Part shown: positions 14,701 through 26,789 of the stretch, in pieces
Numbering within the stretch: position 1 is the stretch's first letter
Layout: every line of letters starts with the position of its first letter
NCBI GenBank assembly: GCA_037013685.1
Contig: CM072894.1
Location: 9,984,841-10,048,840 of the forward strand
Reading direction: 5' to 3'
Length of the DNA stretch: 64,000 bases
From: Acridotheres tristis
Taxonomy: Eukaryota; Chordata; Aves; Passeriformes; Sturnidae
The notes under the pieces: generated by a model
Databases searched by the model: none
Told to the model about the DNA's origin: nothing
The model's input: the letters and a program-made list of their open reading frames with translations, nothing else
Program-made: the position numbers and the translations under genes

Positions 14701-15101
14701 AGAGAACAGAGTTTGCAGAGTGTAAAAGTTTACGATTTAGTGACTTAAAAAAATCCCCAGTGCAGTGGAACATAGAAGTTATCAATGTCTCCAGATATAG
14801 CTACACTGTGAACTGATCTCAGAAAAACTCTAGGAAAAACTTGATCTGTCCTAGAAAACCCCCTTTTGCCAGTACTGTATGAGTCCGTTTTTAAAGGATG
14901 CACACTAGGAAGAAGGCTCTGGGCTGTTTCAGTGGTAGTTCTACAGAAGTTTAGGCTAGCTGTGGAAAAATACCTACAAAAACCATTAGCTACCCCAAAA
15001 GCCAGCAGCAGCTCACAGAATTGCCCTGCTTGGAGGCATGGAAATATGGTGGGGGAGACAAGCCTGGGGTCATTGCTGCTTCTGGACCCTCTGGTGGAGA
15101 A
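8705..15101. other. Non-coding DNA, no gene seen
   Basis: A GC-richer patch at about 9,090-9,320 is open in several frames on both strands (126 codons on minus, 72 on plus), which points to base composition rather than coding. At 9,987-10,003 the octamer AAACTAGC is repeated in tandem. Two minus-strand stretches, ending at the good donor sequences CAG|GTAAGC (10,189) and AAG|GTGAGT (12,332), have splice-like borders and short open frames; they are treated as decoys pending transcript evidence. An A-rich segment occupies about 12,470-12,580. Nothing else is recognisable. Confidence 0.6.
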
Positions 15102-15123
15102 CCCACCCCCCCCCATCCTTCCC
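15102..15123 (-). other. Potential G-quadruplex tract (minus strand)
   Basis: The plus strand has CCC (15,102-15,104), A, C9 (15,106-15,114), a 6-nt spacer and CCC (15,121-15,123). On the minus strand the three G tracts supply four G3 runs, because the G9 can be split, with loops of 7 nt or less. The tract sits inside a 158-codon plus-strand frame (14,866-15,342) that shows no protein similarity I recognise and is best explained as a chance frame. Confidence 0.35.
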
Positions 15124-15669
15124 TCTGCAGGAAACTCTTATGGGTCCCCACTGGGGTTAAAGGGCAATCCTGGAAGTGGGGCATGGTCTGGCAATGGCTT
15201 AGCAGAGGTAGCTCGAATGAGCTGTATTTATAATAACCTGCATTATAATGACATCACTTCTTCACACAGGCCGAGATCAGTTGTGTCCCTTAAATGCAGG
15301 AGCTTCAAAACAGTTTTTAACAGGCCCTTGAATGATCTATAATCCAATAATGCTAACAGACTGGGGAACACCTCCTTTCAGAAATGAGAAAAAAAAATTG
15401 CTGTATGCAGCCAAATTACAAAAATAAATATAAACCACGGTTACTATATACACAGCCAGATGAGCTGTGTGGACCCACATCGTTCTTTTCTGGGTGAAAA
15501 GAAGGAAGAGGTGCCCCAAAAAGGAGGATTTTGGGGGAGGGGAAATGTAATCAGCATGCCTCAAAGTCACAAAATTATGTATAGCTGTGTAGCAAATAAG
15601 ACAGTTTCTTGGCTCTGGTCTAGGAAGGGAAGTCTGGAGAAGATCAAGGAGCTATAAACAACATCAGGT

Positions 15670-16420
15670 AATAAAGGACAAATTCTGCCAGGCAGATTTG
15701 ATCAAAACTTTAGATCAAATTACCCAAGTAGGTGATGAAGTGCTTGCTCTATCTAGGAAAGGATGAAACTGCTTTGTAATGAAGGAATTAGTCTGACAGA
15801 AGCTTCTTGCTCAGCTGTGGGATGAACAGGGCAGCTCAGGGAAGGAGTGGGGAGCAGCAGTATGCAGTACTGGGAGGAGTATCCAGGGATTAGGATTTGC
15901 ACTAGGGCTCAGCTGAGGAGAATCCAAGCAGATTTTTCACTGAGGCTGTCAGACATGTAGACTTGGGTCTTCTTCCCAGACTGACTTGCTGGTGTTGTGT
16001 GCAGAGTCCTGACTCGGACTGAGGGTGATTTCATAAAATGGCATGTGCTGTTCAACACTGTTCTCTATAAAGGCAGAAGTGAGCTGCAGAGGTGGTTGAA
16101 CTCGACAGTGGAATTTATTTGCTCATGCTGCTTGGCAAGTCAGAGAAATAATGTAAATGGGAGGAAGATTCTAGAAGCTTTAAAACATACTCAAGAAATA
16201 AAATGAAGTTTAAAGTGGAAAAACTCAAGTTGGCGCATTTTTGGGGAAATAATTAAAAATGCATATACTCTGTGAAAGAAAACAGTACTGCTGGAAAGGA
16301 CCTGGGGTTGATCATAGGAAGGAAGAGCAGCAGGAGCTTGATGTGCAGCAGAAAAGACATGGCAGCATCTCTGTCACATTGCCTACAGGACTCTGAGTAA
16401 CACTTTTCCCAAAATTAGCA
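15670..16420 (+). mobile_element. Decayed CR1/L3-type LINE reverse-transcriptase fragment
   Basis: Three colinear stretches recall the reverse transcriptase C-terminal half of CR1/L3 non-LTR retrotransposons. At 15,692 a frame reads ADLIKTLDQIT..GDE, like the family's L..I.QIT...DEG segment just before the YLDFSKAFD motif. At 16,045 it reads VLFNTVLY, like PVLFNIFI. At 16,203 it reads MKFKVEKLKLAHF..NN, a stop, then KCIYS...AGKDLGLII (KDLG at 16,296-16,307), like the family's MKFN..KC.VLH.G and KDLGV. The spacing from DE to KDLG (about 560 nt) is close to the spacing in an intact element. The three anchors lie in three different frames and an in-frame stop separates MKF from KDLG, so the copy is dead. 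The catalytic FADD box is not recognisable. Ends are approximate. CR1 and L3 cannot be told apart by eye. Confidence 0.7.
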
Positions 16421-16470
16421 AGGAGGTATGATTTTAAAATAAGGGGTTTGTATATTTCAAAGTGTTGTGG

Positions 16471-16491
16471 TTTTTTTTTTTTTTTTTTTTT
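16471..16491. repeat. T21 homopolymer
   Basis: Twenty-one uninterrupted T residues lie about 50 bp past the recognisable end of the LINE relic and are followed by AAGG. CR1/L3 elements do not end in poly-A, so this is probably an independent slippage tract or a minus-strand retroposed tail whose body can no longer be recognised. It is the longest homopolymer in the window and should be length-variable. Confidence 0.8.
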
Positions 16492-19400
16492 AAGGAGTGA
16501 GGTGTTAGTTAAAAAAAAGTCAGTTGGCGCTGTTAAAACACTTTTTTAAAAACGAGAAGTTTTGTTTTAGTGTTCTAAGTAATACCGTCTAGATTACAGA
16601 ATCAAAACGTCAGGAATGGAAGAGCTTGTGTGCTAAAACTGGTTGACAGGCAACTGGAAATGCAGATGTCTTGCAGCAGCTCTCTGGTACTGTCGTTGGT
16701 GCTTGCCAGTCAAACTTTGGCATGGTCAAGTAAGTAGGTTTGAGGAGCTGTGTGCTTAAGGTCTTTAAAGTTCAGACACTGATCCATTAGCAAACTAAGT
16801 AGAGAACACTTTGTAGGTTTTTATGTTTAAACTCGATCTTATTTCTTTTGAAGAGATGTATGGTTTACAGTGTTCAATGGTCCTAGGAGAGAAGGGTCTC
16901 AGCTAGGTTAAAAAGGGAATACTTAATGGTTTTGCACCCAAATTGCATTCTATATGATTAGTGTGAAACAGGCATTAACATAAAAGCATGAAGAAGTTAA
17001 AAACATCAGAAGTTTCTGCTTGAAAGACATTTGTTACTTTAAAGCTGTAGCATTCTAATTAGTAGACCTGCCCTTTGCAGAGAAGAATATATCCAAAGGG
17101 CATGGCTGCAATCCAGCTGTAATTGTGAATGTTTCTCGTATCCTGCAATCACTACTGTTGCCACTGGGAAGCAATGAATGTATTCGCTGTTCAGGGAAGG
17201 ACTGTTTTTGTGGATCCAGTCCTTTAACGAGCACCTCACCGTGTAAGTAACTTTACTCCCAGTGTTGAGCAGCGTGCATTTCCAAGGATCAGGTGCTTAG
17301 CAGCAGGAGGCAGGGGCAGTGTTGATCTCCCAGCATCTCTGTGCAGAAAACACTGTTCTGCCTCAGTCTCCTCAAGTCTCATTCTGCTTATGAAGCAAGT
17401 TGTGTCACTGGAGAATGGCTAATACCTATACTTAATTCTTAATTTTGATAGTCTTTGGGACGACTTCCTTCTCAACAGGCTGGTATGATTAGTTCAAGTT
17501 TGAAGTTGGGACTGATGAGGGCTTCTGTTCAGCAGCCTAAAGTCAAATATTTGCACCAGTAGCTGCCTGGTGCTCTTCTGAGAGAATGTGAGGGGGGCCT
17601 TTGTCACAGAGGTAATTCTTCCTAAGCACCCTCATTTTGAGAATAGAGAGGGATAGAAAATCTTCCCCCTATGTTGCTTTCTCACAGGAAAGAATCTGTC
17701 TCCTCCCCATGAACTGATTTGGAAAGAGAATAGTTCAGCCCAAGCAGGATAATATCATTGCATTTTCTTGAATTGTCACTTAGAACAGTTTCATCATGTT
17801 CTGACAGCTTTTATGAGTGAGTATGCAGTCTGAGAGCATTTTTAGGGAAACGTTATGCAAACATTCAAGTCAAGGTATAAAACATCTTCAGGCTAGGTTT
17901 TTAGACACAGCAATAAAGAAAAGTATTTTTTTTCTTTTTATTTTGGGGGAGGAGGTAAAGCAGACTTGAGAAAATAGAATAGGAAAGTCTGTTAGAAATA
18001 TGAGCAGTCATCTAAATTTGAGAAACCAAGCTGGCAGCTCTGTGATACAGCAGGGTAGGGGTTGTTACATTCTGAGGGAGGCATTTGTCTGCTTTTTCTT
18101 TGTTCTTGTTGGTACAAAGAAGGAAGGTGTCCTAAACTATTGATGAAGGACAGTTTTGCTAACCAGTGTGCTGATGCTGGAAATGCATTGCAGTTTTACT
18201 CCTTTACAGGGACATTGCCTTGACATTGCTGGTGGACCATTGTGTCCCTAGGTTTTGTGATTCGAAGAGGATAAATACAGGCAAATCAATTTCAGATTGA
18301 TGCTTGTGCTCAAACTTAAATTTTTCAAGGCTCTTGCACAAAGAAATTAATGATGAACTTAGTAAGTACTACATGGGAAACGTTTATTATATTGGAGGGA
18401 GACTGACATTTCCCATAAGCATGGGAATAATCCTACCCAAGGTAACCAAATCAAATTCTTACTAAGGCAAGGCCTGAAGGAGCTTCTCAAAACATGCAGG
18501 AAATACCTCAGGTTATTGTAATGAAATAAAAGAGGAAATCCCCATACTTCTGTCCTACTCTAAAGTCTGTCTGTGTAGTATAGGAAAACATGTTTTACAA
18601 GTGATTCTTTTGAGTCAAATGTTTTACGTCTGTTGTCTAGGGCTGATGGCCTAAATGATGTGAAAGGGGGAAAGAGTAATTCCATCTATTGACTGTGCAG
18701 CATTTTATCAGACTTACTGGAACTAAATTCGCCATCTATGCCTTTCTGTCAGGCTCAGTAATAGCTTTCCCTAAAGTTCTTTCTTTTTGGAGAGGACTTG
18801 GTTTTTCCAGCAATGTAAGTACCCTTGTGCCACTGTACATTTTGAACAAAATCATGGGGTAGTTACTGCATTTTTTAAAAGGCATGTTTGTAAGAACTTA
18901 GAAACCTAATATTTTCAATGAGCAAATCTGTCTTTTTTTTGCTTCTGTGCTGAGAGATTATTCCCAGAGCACCTTGTGCATTGTGAGGCTTTTTAAAACA
19001 GACTTTGTTAAAGCTGGTAAACCAGAAATGTCACTTAAGAGTCGTATTATCAGATAGACACCTCTAATTGGAGCACCATGTCACATGTTTATGTTGGAAA
19101 TAGGATACAGCTCCCTTCTGGAGTACTAGAAACAACAAGCTCAGATGGTATTGTGCATGGATTTCCCTGAGCCTGAATTGTCAGCCTTAACAAAAGGCAA
19201 CTATTGGTTTTGATCCCTTCCAAAATACCTTCCTGTGGTTTGAGCAGTGGGTGTTAGCATTTAGCACTGAGTGTACCTGTTGATGTTGCTTCCTTTTAAA
19301 ACTCTTAAGTTTAGTATCTTTGGTGCATTTTCTTCATGCTCTTTTCCCCAGCTTTGAGAAAGTTCTGGATCTCCTTGAGGAGCAGGTACTTCTGATGAAC

Positions 19401-20453
19401 TTGAGGAAAAAAGAATCTCTGCAGTCACAATCCTGTTCCCCAGCTCCAGCCAGATCTGGCTGCTGCATTTGCTCATTAGAGCGAGGATGCAAACAGCAGC
19501 AGATGCCTGTTGGTGGTAATTAGATAAAAGAGTACTGCAAATGCTGTGCTGAGAGGGGACGTGCTTCCCAGACAGGTTGGAGAGGGATCATTCCTATTTT
19601 GAAGGGCTGCTCTTAGACTTCCCATAGCCCAGCTTTTCTGGCTGTTTTCCTAATTAAGCAAGTGTGCCTCCTCTCCTGTGTCCTAGTTTTACTCTTTCTG
19701 GCCCTTACATGTCCCTCATTTTCTTATTTTCATGACACCTGGCTCTATTAGTTGTTAGTTGGTTATGGTTAATCTGCACCCCTGAGACAATGGTTTGGAA
19801 ACACAGGTCTCTTTCTGCCTTGCATTTTGCAGAGTGTGGCCCCAGCTGCCTGGGGACACAGAGCAAAAAGTTACTTTTATTGCAGCTTGGGCTCTGGTTG
19901 CTGTATTTCAGGGCAGTTCAGTGCTGAGCTTGTGGGCTGGCCCTGGCTTTTGAGACAGGTCATCTTCTCCTGTGCTAGAAAGAGGTGGAAGGCTGCTGCT
20001 TTGTGTGGGGTAGAGAGGGAGGAAAAGTTCTTGGCTAAGAAGGATGAGCTGCCTTATGATAGCTGCTGTGTTGAGCTCAGCACCTCTTTACATCCTCAGC
20101 CACATAAATCATTCTTGCATGCAGAGGAGCTGTGGGCAAATGAACCTGGAAAGAGGAAGGACATGATGGCATCTTGCTTTTCTCAGGCCAGTGCTTTGAC
20201 TGACCTGCTAGCCTTAAAACAGACAGTTAAAAGTGGCAGGAAGACTGTTAGAGCAGGACTGCAGCAAAGGGATGCCACAGATACTGGGGAGCATCAAAAG
20301 CATCCTCTTGTGCATTGTCCAAATTGAGACTTAGTCTGTTGGCAAGTTTAAAACCTGCTGCATTCCTATCACAGGATGAGATGTGAATAGTTTGCATTCA
20401 ATATGTGGGGTTTTTTTAATGTAAGCTACAAGTAGGTGCTCTGTTGTGTATTA
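16492..20453. other. Non-coding DNA with one splice-bounded open frame
   Basis: The segment is plain AT-rich sequence apart from 17,081-17,242. That stretch has a branch-point-like CTAAT (17,055-17,059), a pyrimidine-rich acceptor ending at 17,080, one open frame of 53 codons, and a GTAAGT donor at 17,243. The encoded peptide matches no family I know, so I do not call a gene. A 166-codon plus-strand frame at 19,827-20,327 has no recognisable domain and is treated as chance. No repeats can be named, although TGATCCCTTCC near 19,212-19,222 faintly recalls a CR1 3' end. Confidence 0.55.
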
Positions 20454-20484
20454 ATATTCACAGTTCTTTGAAAACTGTGAATAT
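20454..20484 (+). repeat. Perfect 12-bp inverted repeat (hairpin)
   Basis: ATATTCACAGTT at 20,454-20,465 is followed by a 7-nt loop and its exact reverse complement at 20,473-20,484. In a plus-strand transcript the stem could extend outward beyond a bulged A with about six more pairs including G-U wobbles, to roughly 18 pairs. That is short of a typical pre-miRNA stem (about 22 or more pairs), and I do not recognise a known microRNA seed. It may be a structured RNA element, a dyad-symmetric protein site or chance. Confidence 0.6.
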
Positions 20485-23400
20485 GGTGCAAACTCCTCTT
20501 ACATTTAGTGGCAGTGTACAAAGTTCACTTCAGCCTGCTGGAGTTGTGTTTTCTAATGCCTTTGTGAGGTCTTTAGCTGTGGACTTTATCAGCAGCTATG
20601 TGTGATTGCAAGTGCTTCAGTCCAGGTGTGGCAGGCTCTCCTAAAATGAATTTTTGTGTAGTGTTCAATCTATGCTTTACCTCTTGTGGTCTTGCTGTAT
20701 AGATTGGGCAATTTCTCATCTACATGACCAGTCTTCTGTTTCAGTTTGCCTGTTCAAAAGGCCTGCTCAGGGTGCAAGCACTCCCCTTCCCTCTGTGCTC
20801 TATCAGGGTATGCCCAGCCAATACAGCTCCTGAGGCTGTACCAGTAGAGGCCGGGACCCAGTGTCCCCCTGCTCCAAGGGCAGCTTAGCTGAGGCTGTGA
20901 GCAGCACTTCAGAGAAGGGCATGGGAACTCAGAGCGCTGAGAGGATACTTCAGCCCCAGCTTTAACTTTTACAAAGGCAGGGATAAACAAAAATGAGCAA
21001 GTCTGCACAAGGATCCTTGTTACCTACTTTGTCTATTTGGGTTATCTTCATGGGCTCCTCATCCCACAGTGTATACTGAGCCTCCTGGTGGAGGCTTTTA
21101 TGTTCTTTATTTTCATTCAAGTGTTGTGCTTGCAGAAGGTAATCTGCATCTGGGGGACTCTGGCTCCCCTCTAGGCTTCCAATGCAGCTGTGGGTTTTTC
21201 AGATCCAAAACCTCCTCTTGGGAATTTTAATCCTTACTTTGACTGAGAAGATATTTTGGGTTAATTGACAGGGGTTTTTTTTGCTTTGAAGAATTTTCAA
21301 GTCCCTTGCATCTGGTTGTATGAGATAAGACTCTTCCTAGGCAGTTCAGTGGAGTCCATTCAAATTTTAGCCAAGAAGAGCCCTCTTTGGCAAATGCAGA
21401 AGAATGACAGTAGCTCTTTCTTTCCAGGCTAAATGGTGATGCACTCTGAGCATATAGTTTTTGTTATGAATCCTATGGCCTCTATGAACACTTAAGTTGC
21501 TAATATTTTAGGCAGTTACGTAACTGAGCTGTATGAAGGCAGCTTGCTTTGGGTTCTTATCCGAGGGAAAGACGTACAAATCACTATGTTGTGAGCCACA
21601 GCTCTCAGAAAATCAGTTATATCTTTCAAGGAGACTCATCTAGAAACACTGTTAGGTAATTGATTGCTCTGATGTATTTGATGTAAATAAAGATGCTAAG
21701 TAGGATGATGTATCATTTTACAGTGATGGTAATAAACCAGTCCTGGGGATTGTTTCTGTGTCTAATGCCATACTTAGTTTGCAATACCCTTGCATTATAG
21801 TCTTGCTTTTCACAAGAAGCCATAAGTGCTAGTTATCAGAGAGGAGTTAGATCTTCCCACAAATTGGCTTAAGGGAATGTTTTAATGCATCTGTGCTTGT
21901 ATCCTTGTCCGTCTCTCCTGATCCTGTAATTCAAAAGCAGATGACAGCTGCAGATAAAATGTATGACACAGCTCATGATTCGCATAGGAATTGAAGAGGA
22001 ATCTCTGAGAACTGTGTGCTTTGCAGAGAGAAACATCAGCCTGTACAGTTGAGTATGGCACTTAATGAGCTTCCTTAGTCTGCAGGTCAGACCTGACGTT
22101 AACCAAAGTGACTTGGAATAATTTTGATCAGATGGCTTAAAAGGTCATACGTAAACTGAGTTTTGAGGTTGCAGATGACTTTGTAGTGGATTACAAGCTT
22201 TTATCATGAAAGCATCAGGTACAATCGGTTTATACTTATGAGGGGCTCTGACTAAGACTGCTTAGGTGAAATTAAAAAAAAAAAAGGAAAGCCAAGTTGA
22301 ATTTCTCTTGGGGGTTCATGGAGCTTAATTTCTTCTTAGACACTGAGACCTCTTCATTTTGGGGATTATCTCCCAAGTAAAATAATGACATTCTATTTAG
22401 AGGCATCTGAAACAAAACTGGATGAAGTACTGGAAAAAACCCTGTCAAGAGCAATTGAGCACTAGTAGTAAAATGGACTGAATAACCTCAGACTGTTTGA
22501 AAAGGCCATGTTTACTGTGTCAGAGAGCACATTGCAAAGTCTGGCATATTGTAATTACTTTGCTCCTAGTGTACAAAAATACTGCAATGCCTCAGATATG
22601 CCCTGATAACAGCTGCTGTGACTGTACTGTATTTTGTCCCTTTTACCTCTTACTAAAATACATTTTCACCCTGCGTTTTTACATTCTAGCTACCTCAGGA
22701 CTGAGCTATTCTATCCAGCTGTACAGCTGATGAGGATATGGAGGCTTGTTTTCTTGCCTCAGAAAGCAAGACTCCCTTTTTCGTGTTTGATACCCATCTT
22801 ATCAGGATATGCATGAACCTTTTTCTTTCTTGCCACTATTAAAATGAAAAAAAAAAAAGAAGTGTTGAGAGAGATGAATGCAGTATCAGCGTAGTAAAGG
22901 GCATGAAATAAAATGCTGTGGATGGTTTGCAAAATCTGGCTAATGGTAATAAATATTTTACACAGTGTTAATCCCACCGGTGATGATGGCTGCCTAGCTG
23001 CCCACATCTTTGAAATTGGGTGTTTGGGAGGACTTGTTGTGATGTGTTTGCAAGCAGTTGTTTTATGAAAGTTTGTTCATGGGAATGTGGCTGCTCTTGA
23101 GGATCTAGTCAATGTATTCTCACAGACCAGGGAATGCAAGTGTAACGTCAACTGGGGTGAAGATCTGTGTTCTTGAGAATCAAACCTGGGTCTGGTTGCC
23201 TTTGAAGCTGATATAAATTTGTTTTTTCTTATTCCAAAGTGGACAGGCCTTGTTCAGTAGCCTTATTGAGCCTGTAGGTCCTTCAGGGTTGGCAGGCCAT
23301 ATAAAACCACAGATATTCATTCAGTTTTTAGTCTGCAATTGCTGAAATAATTGCACCATCTATGTACTTCATGTCATTATTCAAATAAGTTTTTTTTATT

Positions 23401-26400
23401 TACTATTTACTGTTCCTGAACCCTTTAGATGATTTTATAATTAGTTTGCACTGCTAGGTAATGATGAGAAGTGGGGATAGCGATATTTCAATCTAGAGGA
23501 TATTTGGGTAATGTTAGTTTAGGACCTAACAATTTGTCATCTCTCACTTTTTGGAACAAAAGAGCTAATTTATGTTCAATTGACAGCAATTTTCGTTTAT
23601 AATGGTAGGTCATGCAGAAGAGTTTGTGGCATTATGACTCAAGTTTTTAAAACGACATCCATATGGTTGGCTTGTTTTGAAAAGCAGTTTGAAAAATAAT
23701 ATAGGCCAAAACATAAGTCTCTGCTGTTCCTTTTCCCATCTTAGTATACAGAGGATGGCACTTGTTGTTGGAATGCCTTAATTGTTGTTTGAAATGGACA
23801 GTGCAAAAGGTGGCATGTTGTTTAGATGTTGTAGTTTTAGGGGTCTTTTGTTTATTTCTTACGAGTGGTACAGAGAAGAATGAACCGAACATAGAAAGCA
23901 GGCTCTTTCTCTGGAGGCTGACAATGGTTGCTGAGCCATTCAACTAGAGATTAATTGTGGGGTAGTCAGCAAATGTTCTAGGGAAAGCTGTCCATGGAGA
24001 GTACTTGTAGGTCTGGCTGGTGGATACTTACTAAAAGACTTTAGGATAGTAAAACATAGTGAGATGATTAATTAGGCAGACGATACAATGAAAATATAAA
24101 AAATATTACAATGAAAAAAGCAGACATCTTTCTAGTAAGGTATTTAAATAGATGGTTTTGTCTCAGTAAACCACTGCTATCACTGAACTGAAGACCTGCA
24201 AAGCTGTCTGGGGCACAGACTGAGAAAGATGGTTGGCAATCTTTGGGTGAACATCTTTAGAAGACAAATAACCTTTTGTTTGAGTAGATGGGAGAAAATG
24301 CTTGTTCATGGGAGAAAATTTCCATCTCTTACAAAGTATGGGGAATGTTTGGTCTTCCCCTTTGCTTCCCTGTGGTTTATTTTAAAAAGATGAAATCTTG
24401 AACTGTTTATATTTTTATAATTTCTGGAAGCCTTCCAGGCCTTGGGAGTACCAGTCCTGTCTTCCCAGGGCAGAGTGGAGGTCTGGACCCTTGGCATGCT
24501 GTAATGTAAAGTATGGGTCTTATCAAACTAACTGATTTGGGCTTTAATTTAGAGTTGCACATTTAGAGTTAGCACATTTCTGTTGCATGTAACTCTTAAA
24601 AGCAGGTTTTAAAATTCGTTTTCAATTTTCTGTTAAAAATAGAGAAGGTTGCAACAGATATAAAGAACACAGTGGTGCCAGCTGCCAGAATCTTGCTATA
24701 AGCAAAAATGTTTGCTGCTCTGACCTTCATGTGCAGGATTCATTTATCTCATCAGTGGGAAGGGCTGCAGTCAGGTCTTGTGGGGACCTTCAGACATTCA
24801 TCTTTCTGCAGGATGTGCAAGTCATATCAAATGCTTCTGGATTGCAAGTCCCATAATAATTGGTCATAACCTGCAAATGGCATGAAACTCCAGATATCTT
24901 TGTGAGCTGACAAGTAGGGAGGGAAGAAATGGGGAGAGTGGCACACAAAGGCTGAATAGAGTCAGCACACGCTGCAGGTCTGTGCCGGTGACTCCCCTGC
25001 TGGGCTCCGTGTCCCCTCGATGTTTTTTAGGAATGGATCACAACAGAGCATATGGAGAACTGGTAACCCTTCTTAAGCTGCAGTGCTGCCCATCTCCTAC
25101 TGTAGGAGTGTCCTATGGGAAAGAAACAACACAGAAACAGCAGTGATCTAATGGAGTGGTTATAAAGATTGACAAGCAGACTTTGTGTCACCTTAGATTC
25201 ACCTCTTACACACTTTAGTTTGTCCATCCGTTGCCCTATGGTAGTCAGGCAAGATCCACGGTCTGTTAGGCTGAACTCTGTGGAAATTGAAATCTGTGTT
25301 TATTATACAGAACAGCTGAAACAGACTGATAAGGTACAGGCTAGCTCCAGTCAAGCCTGCAACTTAATTTGATGACAGTGAGCAGTGAAAAACAATTTCG
25401 CTTTAATTACAAACTAAAGAAACATATGTATTTCTGTTTTTTTTTAATAATATAAAACAATTTCCAGATTTTCTGTGGCTTTAAATACTAAAATGAAGAT
25501 GTGTTCAGTGAAAGCTTTCACAAATGTGACACAATGTGGAAAGTTGGAGTAGTTTATGCATATAACAAGGCTGTTTTGTTTTTATATGGAAAAAATGCTC
25601 TCTGCTTCTGCAGTGGCAGTTAATATTCCTGCAAGAACTGCTGGCTAGATGAAGAGTCCCAGTTTTGCTTGCAAGTGGAAGCAGAGGCTTAAACTGCTGA
25701 ACCATCTTATTTGTGTTACTCCTACACTTAATTTATTTTTAATACCACATGTAGTGATTTAAGCACAGTGTAGATCTATAAAGCACTTAATTAAGAATGT
25801 GGAGTCTAATCTATTAAGAATTCCAATAAGGCATCCTCGATATTTATGGTGTATCCATATATAATGACCAGAGAGGGATGAGAAAGTTCTGGTCTGCTCA
25901 CTGGGCAGTTCAGCCTGAACGTGTCAGGGAGAATGGGTGTTGATTTTCCTCCAGCCCTTTCCTCCCTGGAAAACAGGCAGGGCTCAGACTCCTTTTATGC
26001 CTCAGCCTCTGTCACAGCTGGGCTGGAGAGCTGGCTGTCATTTCTGCCTGGAAGGGTGAGGGACAGGTTAATGCCAATGCCACTCCTTAAAAGGAGGGAT
26101 GTACTTCTACAAGCAAAGTCTGCCTTGTGCTCTCCTGAGGTAGTGCAAGCAGGCTGTCTCCTGGAGTGCATTTGCAAAGGTTTTAAAAGATGCTATTTCC
26201 CTTCCAAAATACAATTATTAAAAAAAAAAAAAACAAAGCAAGATATGAGGAAGAGGGACCCAAACTGCCTTTGCAGAAATGACTCACTAACCCTTATAAA
26301 GCCTAATGTTCTGTGCTGTCTCTCAACAACTGGATTTACTATTAACTGAGAGACAAGATCGTCTTCAATTTACTGTGTTTCATCAAGACTGAGGAGTAAA

Positions 26401-26769
26401 GTGGAGCTGATTTATAATGGTGAGTTGTGCAGAGAAATCCTGTGCTCTGTATAAAACACTGCTGTGTGTACAGAGAAGGTCTATGGTCTAACCCTTCTAA
26501 AGGCAATGATCTAAACATCTGTTAGTGTGGTTAAGAGCCAAATGTGATGGAAACATTTTGGAGCTGGAAGTTGTGTGCTGGAGGTTTCCATCAGGATATG
26601 AATAAAGGCAAATCTCCCTTGAAACAAGGAAACTTTCTCCTTCAATTCCAAAGTGCTATCTGCTGAAGACACTGCCACCAGCAAAAATCCTCTTCTCTCA
26701 AATAGATCTTTTCCTTTAATGTTAGAGCATCTCCTTTTTGTGTTTGGTTTTTCTTTTTTTCCCCTCTAG
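20485..26769. other. Non-coding DNA, no gene seen
   Basis: A12 runs lie at 22,274-22,285 and 22,847-22,858, and an A14 run at 26,220-26,233. A GC-richer stretch at 25,920-26,180 belongs to a 142-codon plus-strand frame with no recognisable domain. Just upstream of 26,770 lies a long pyrimidine tract (about 26,747-26,767) ending in CTAG, which would make a good splice acceptor, but the sequence after it has no matching donor. I see no RNA gene and no classified repeat. Confidence 0.65.
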
Positions 26770-26789
26770 CTGTGCAATGGATTGCACAG
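26770..26789. repeat. Perfect 9-bp inverted repeat with a 2-bp spacer
   Basis: CTGTGCAAT at 26,770-26,778, GG, then ATTGCACAG at 26,781-26,789. A 2-nt loop cannot close an RNA hairpin, so if the symmetry matters it is more likely a DNA site for a dimeric protein. The GCAAT/ATTGC half-sites resemble C/EBP half-sites but point the opposite way to the usual ATTGCGCAAT palindrome. The repeat begins at the first base after a strong acceptor-like pyrimidine tract. Confidence 0.5.

Noticed and set aside
14866..15342. 158-codon plus-strand frame
   Set aside because: Contains a C9 tract and proline run from low-complexity sequence; a minus frame overlaps it; no family match.
19190..19245. TGATCCCTTCCAAAATACCTTCC resembling a CR1 3' end
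   Set aside because: Only a dozen bases fit and the flanking blocks of the family are missing.
19827..20327. 166-codon plus-strand frame
   Set aside because: No domain recognised and nothing gene-like in context; treated as a chance frame in a GC-richer stretch.
20440..20500. Calling the 20.45 kb hairpin a microRNA
   Set aside because: The stem is too short for a typical precursor and no known seed is recognised; kept as a hairpin only.
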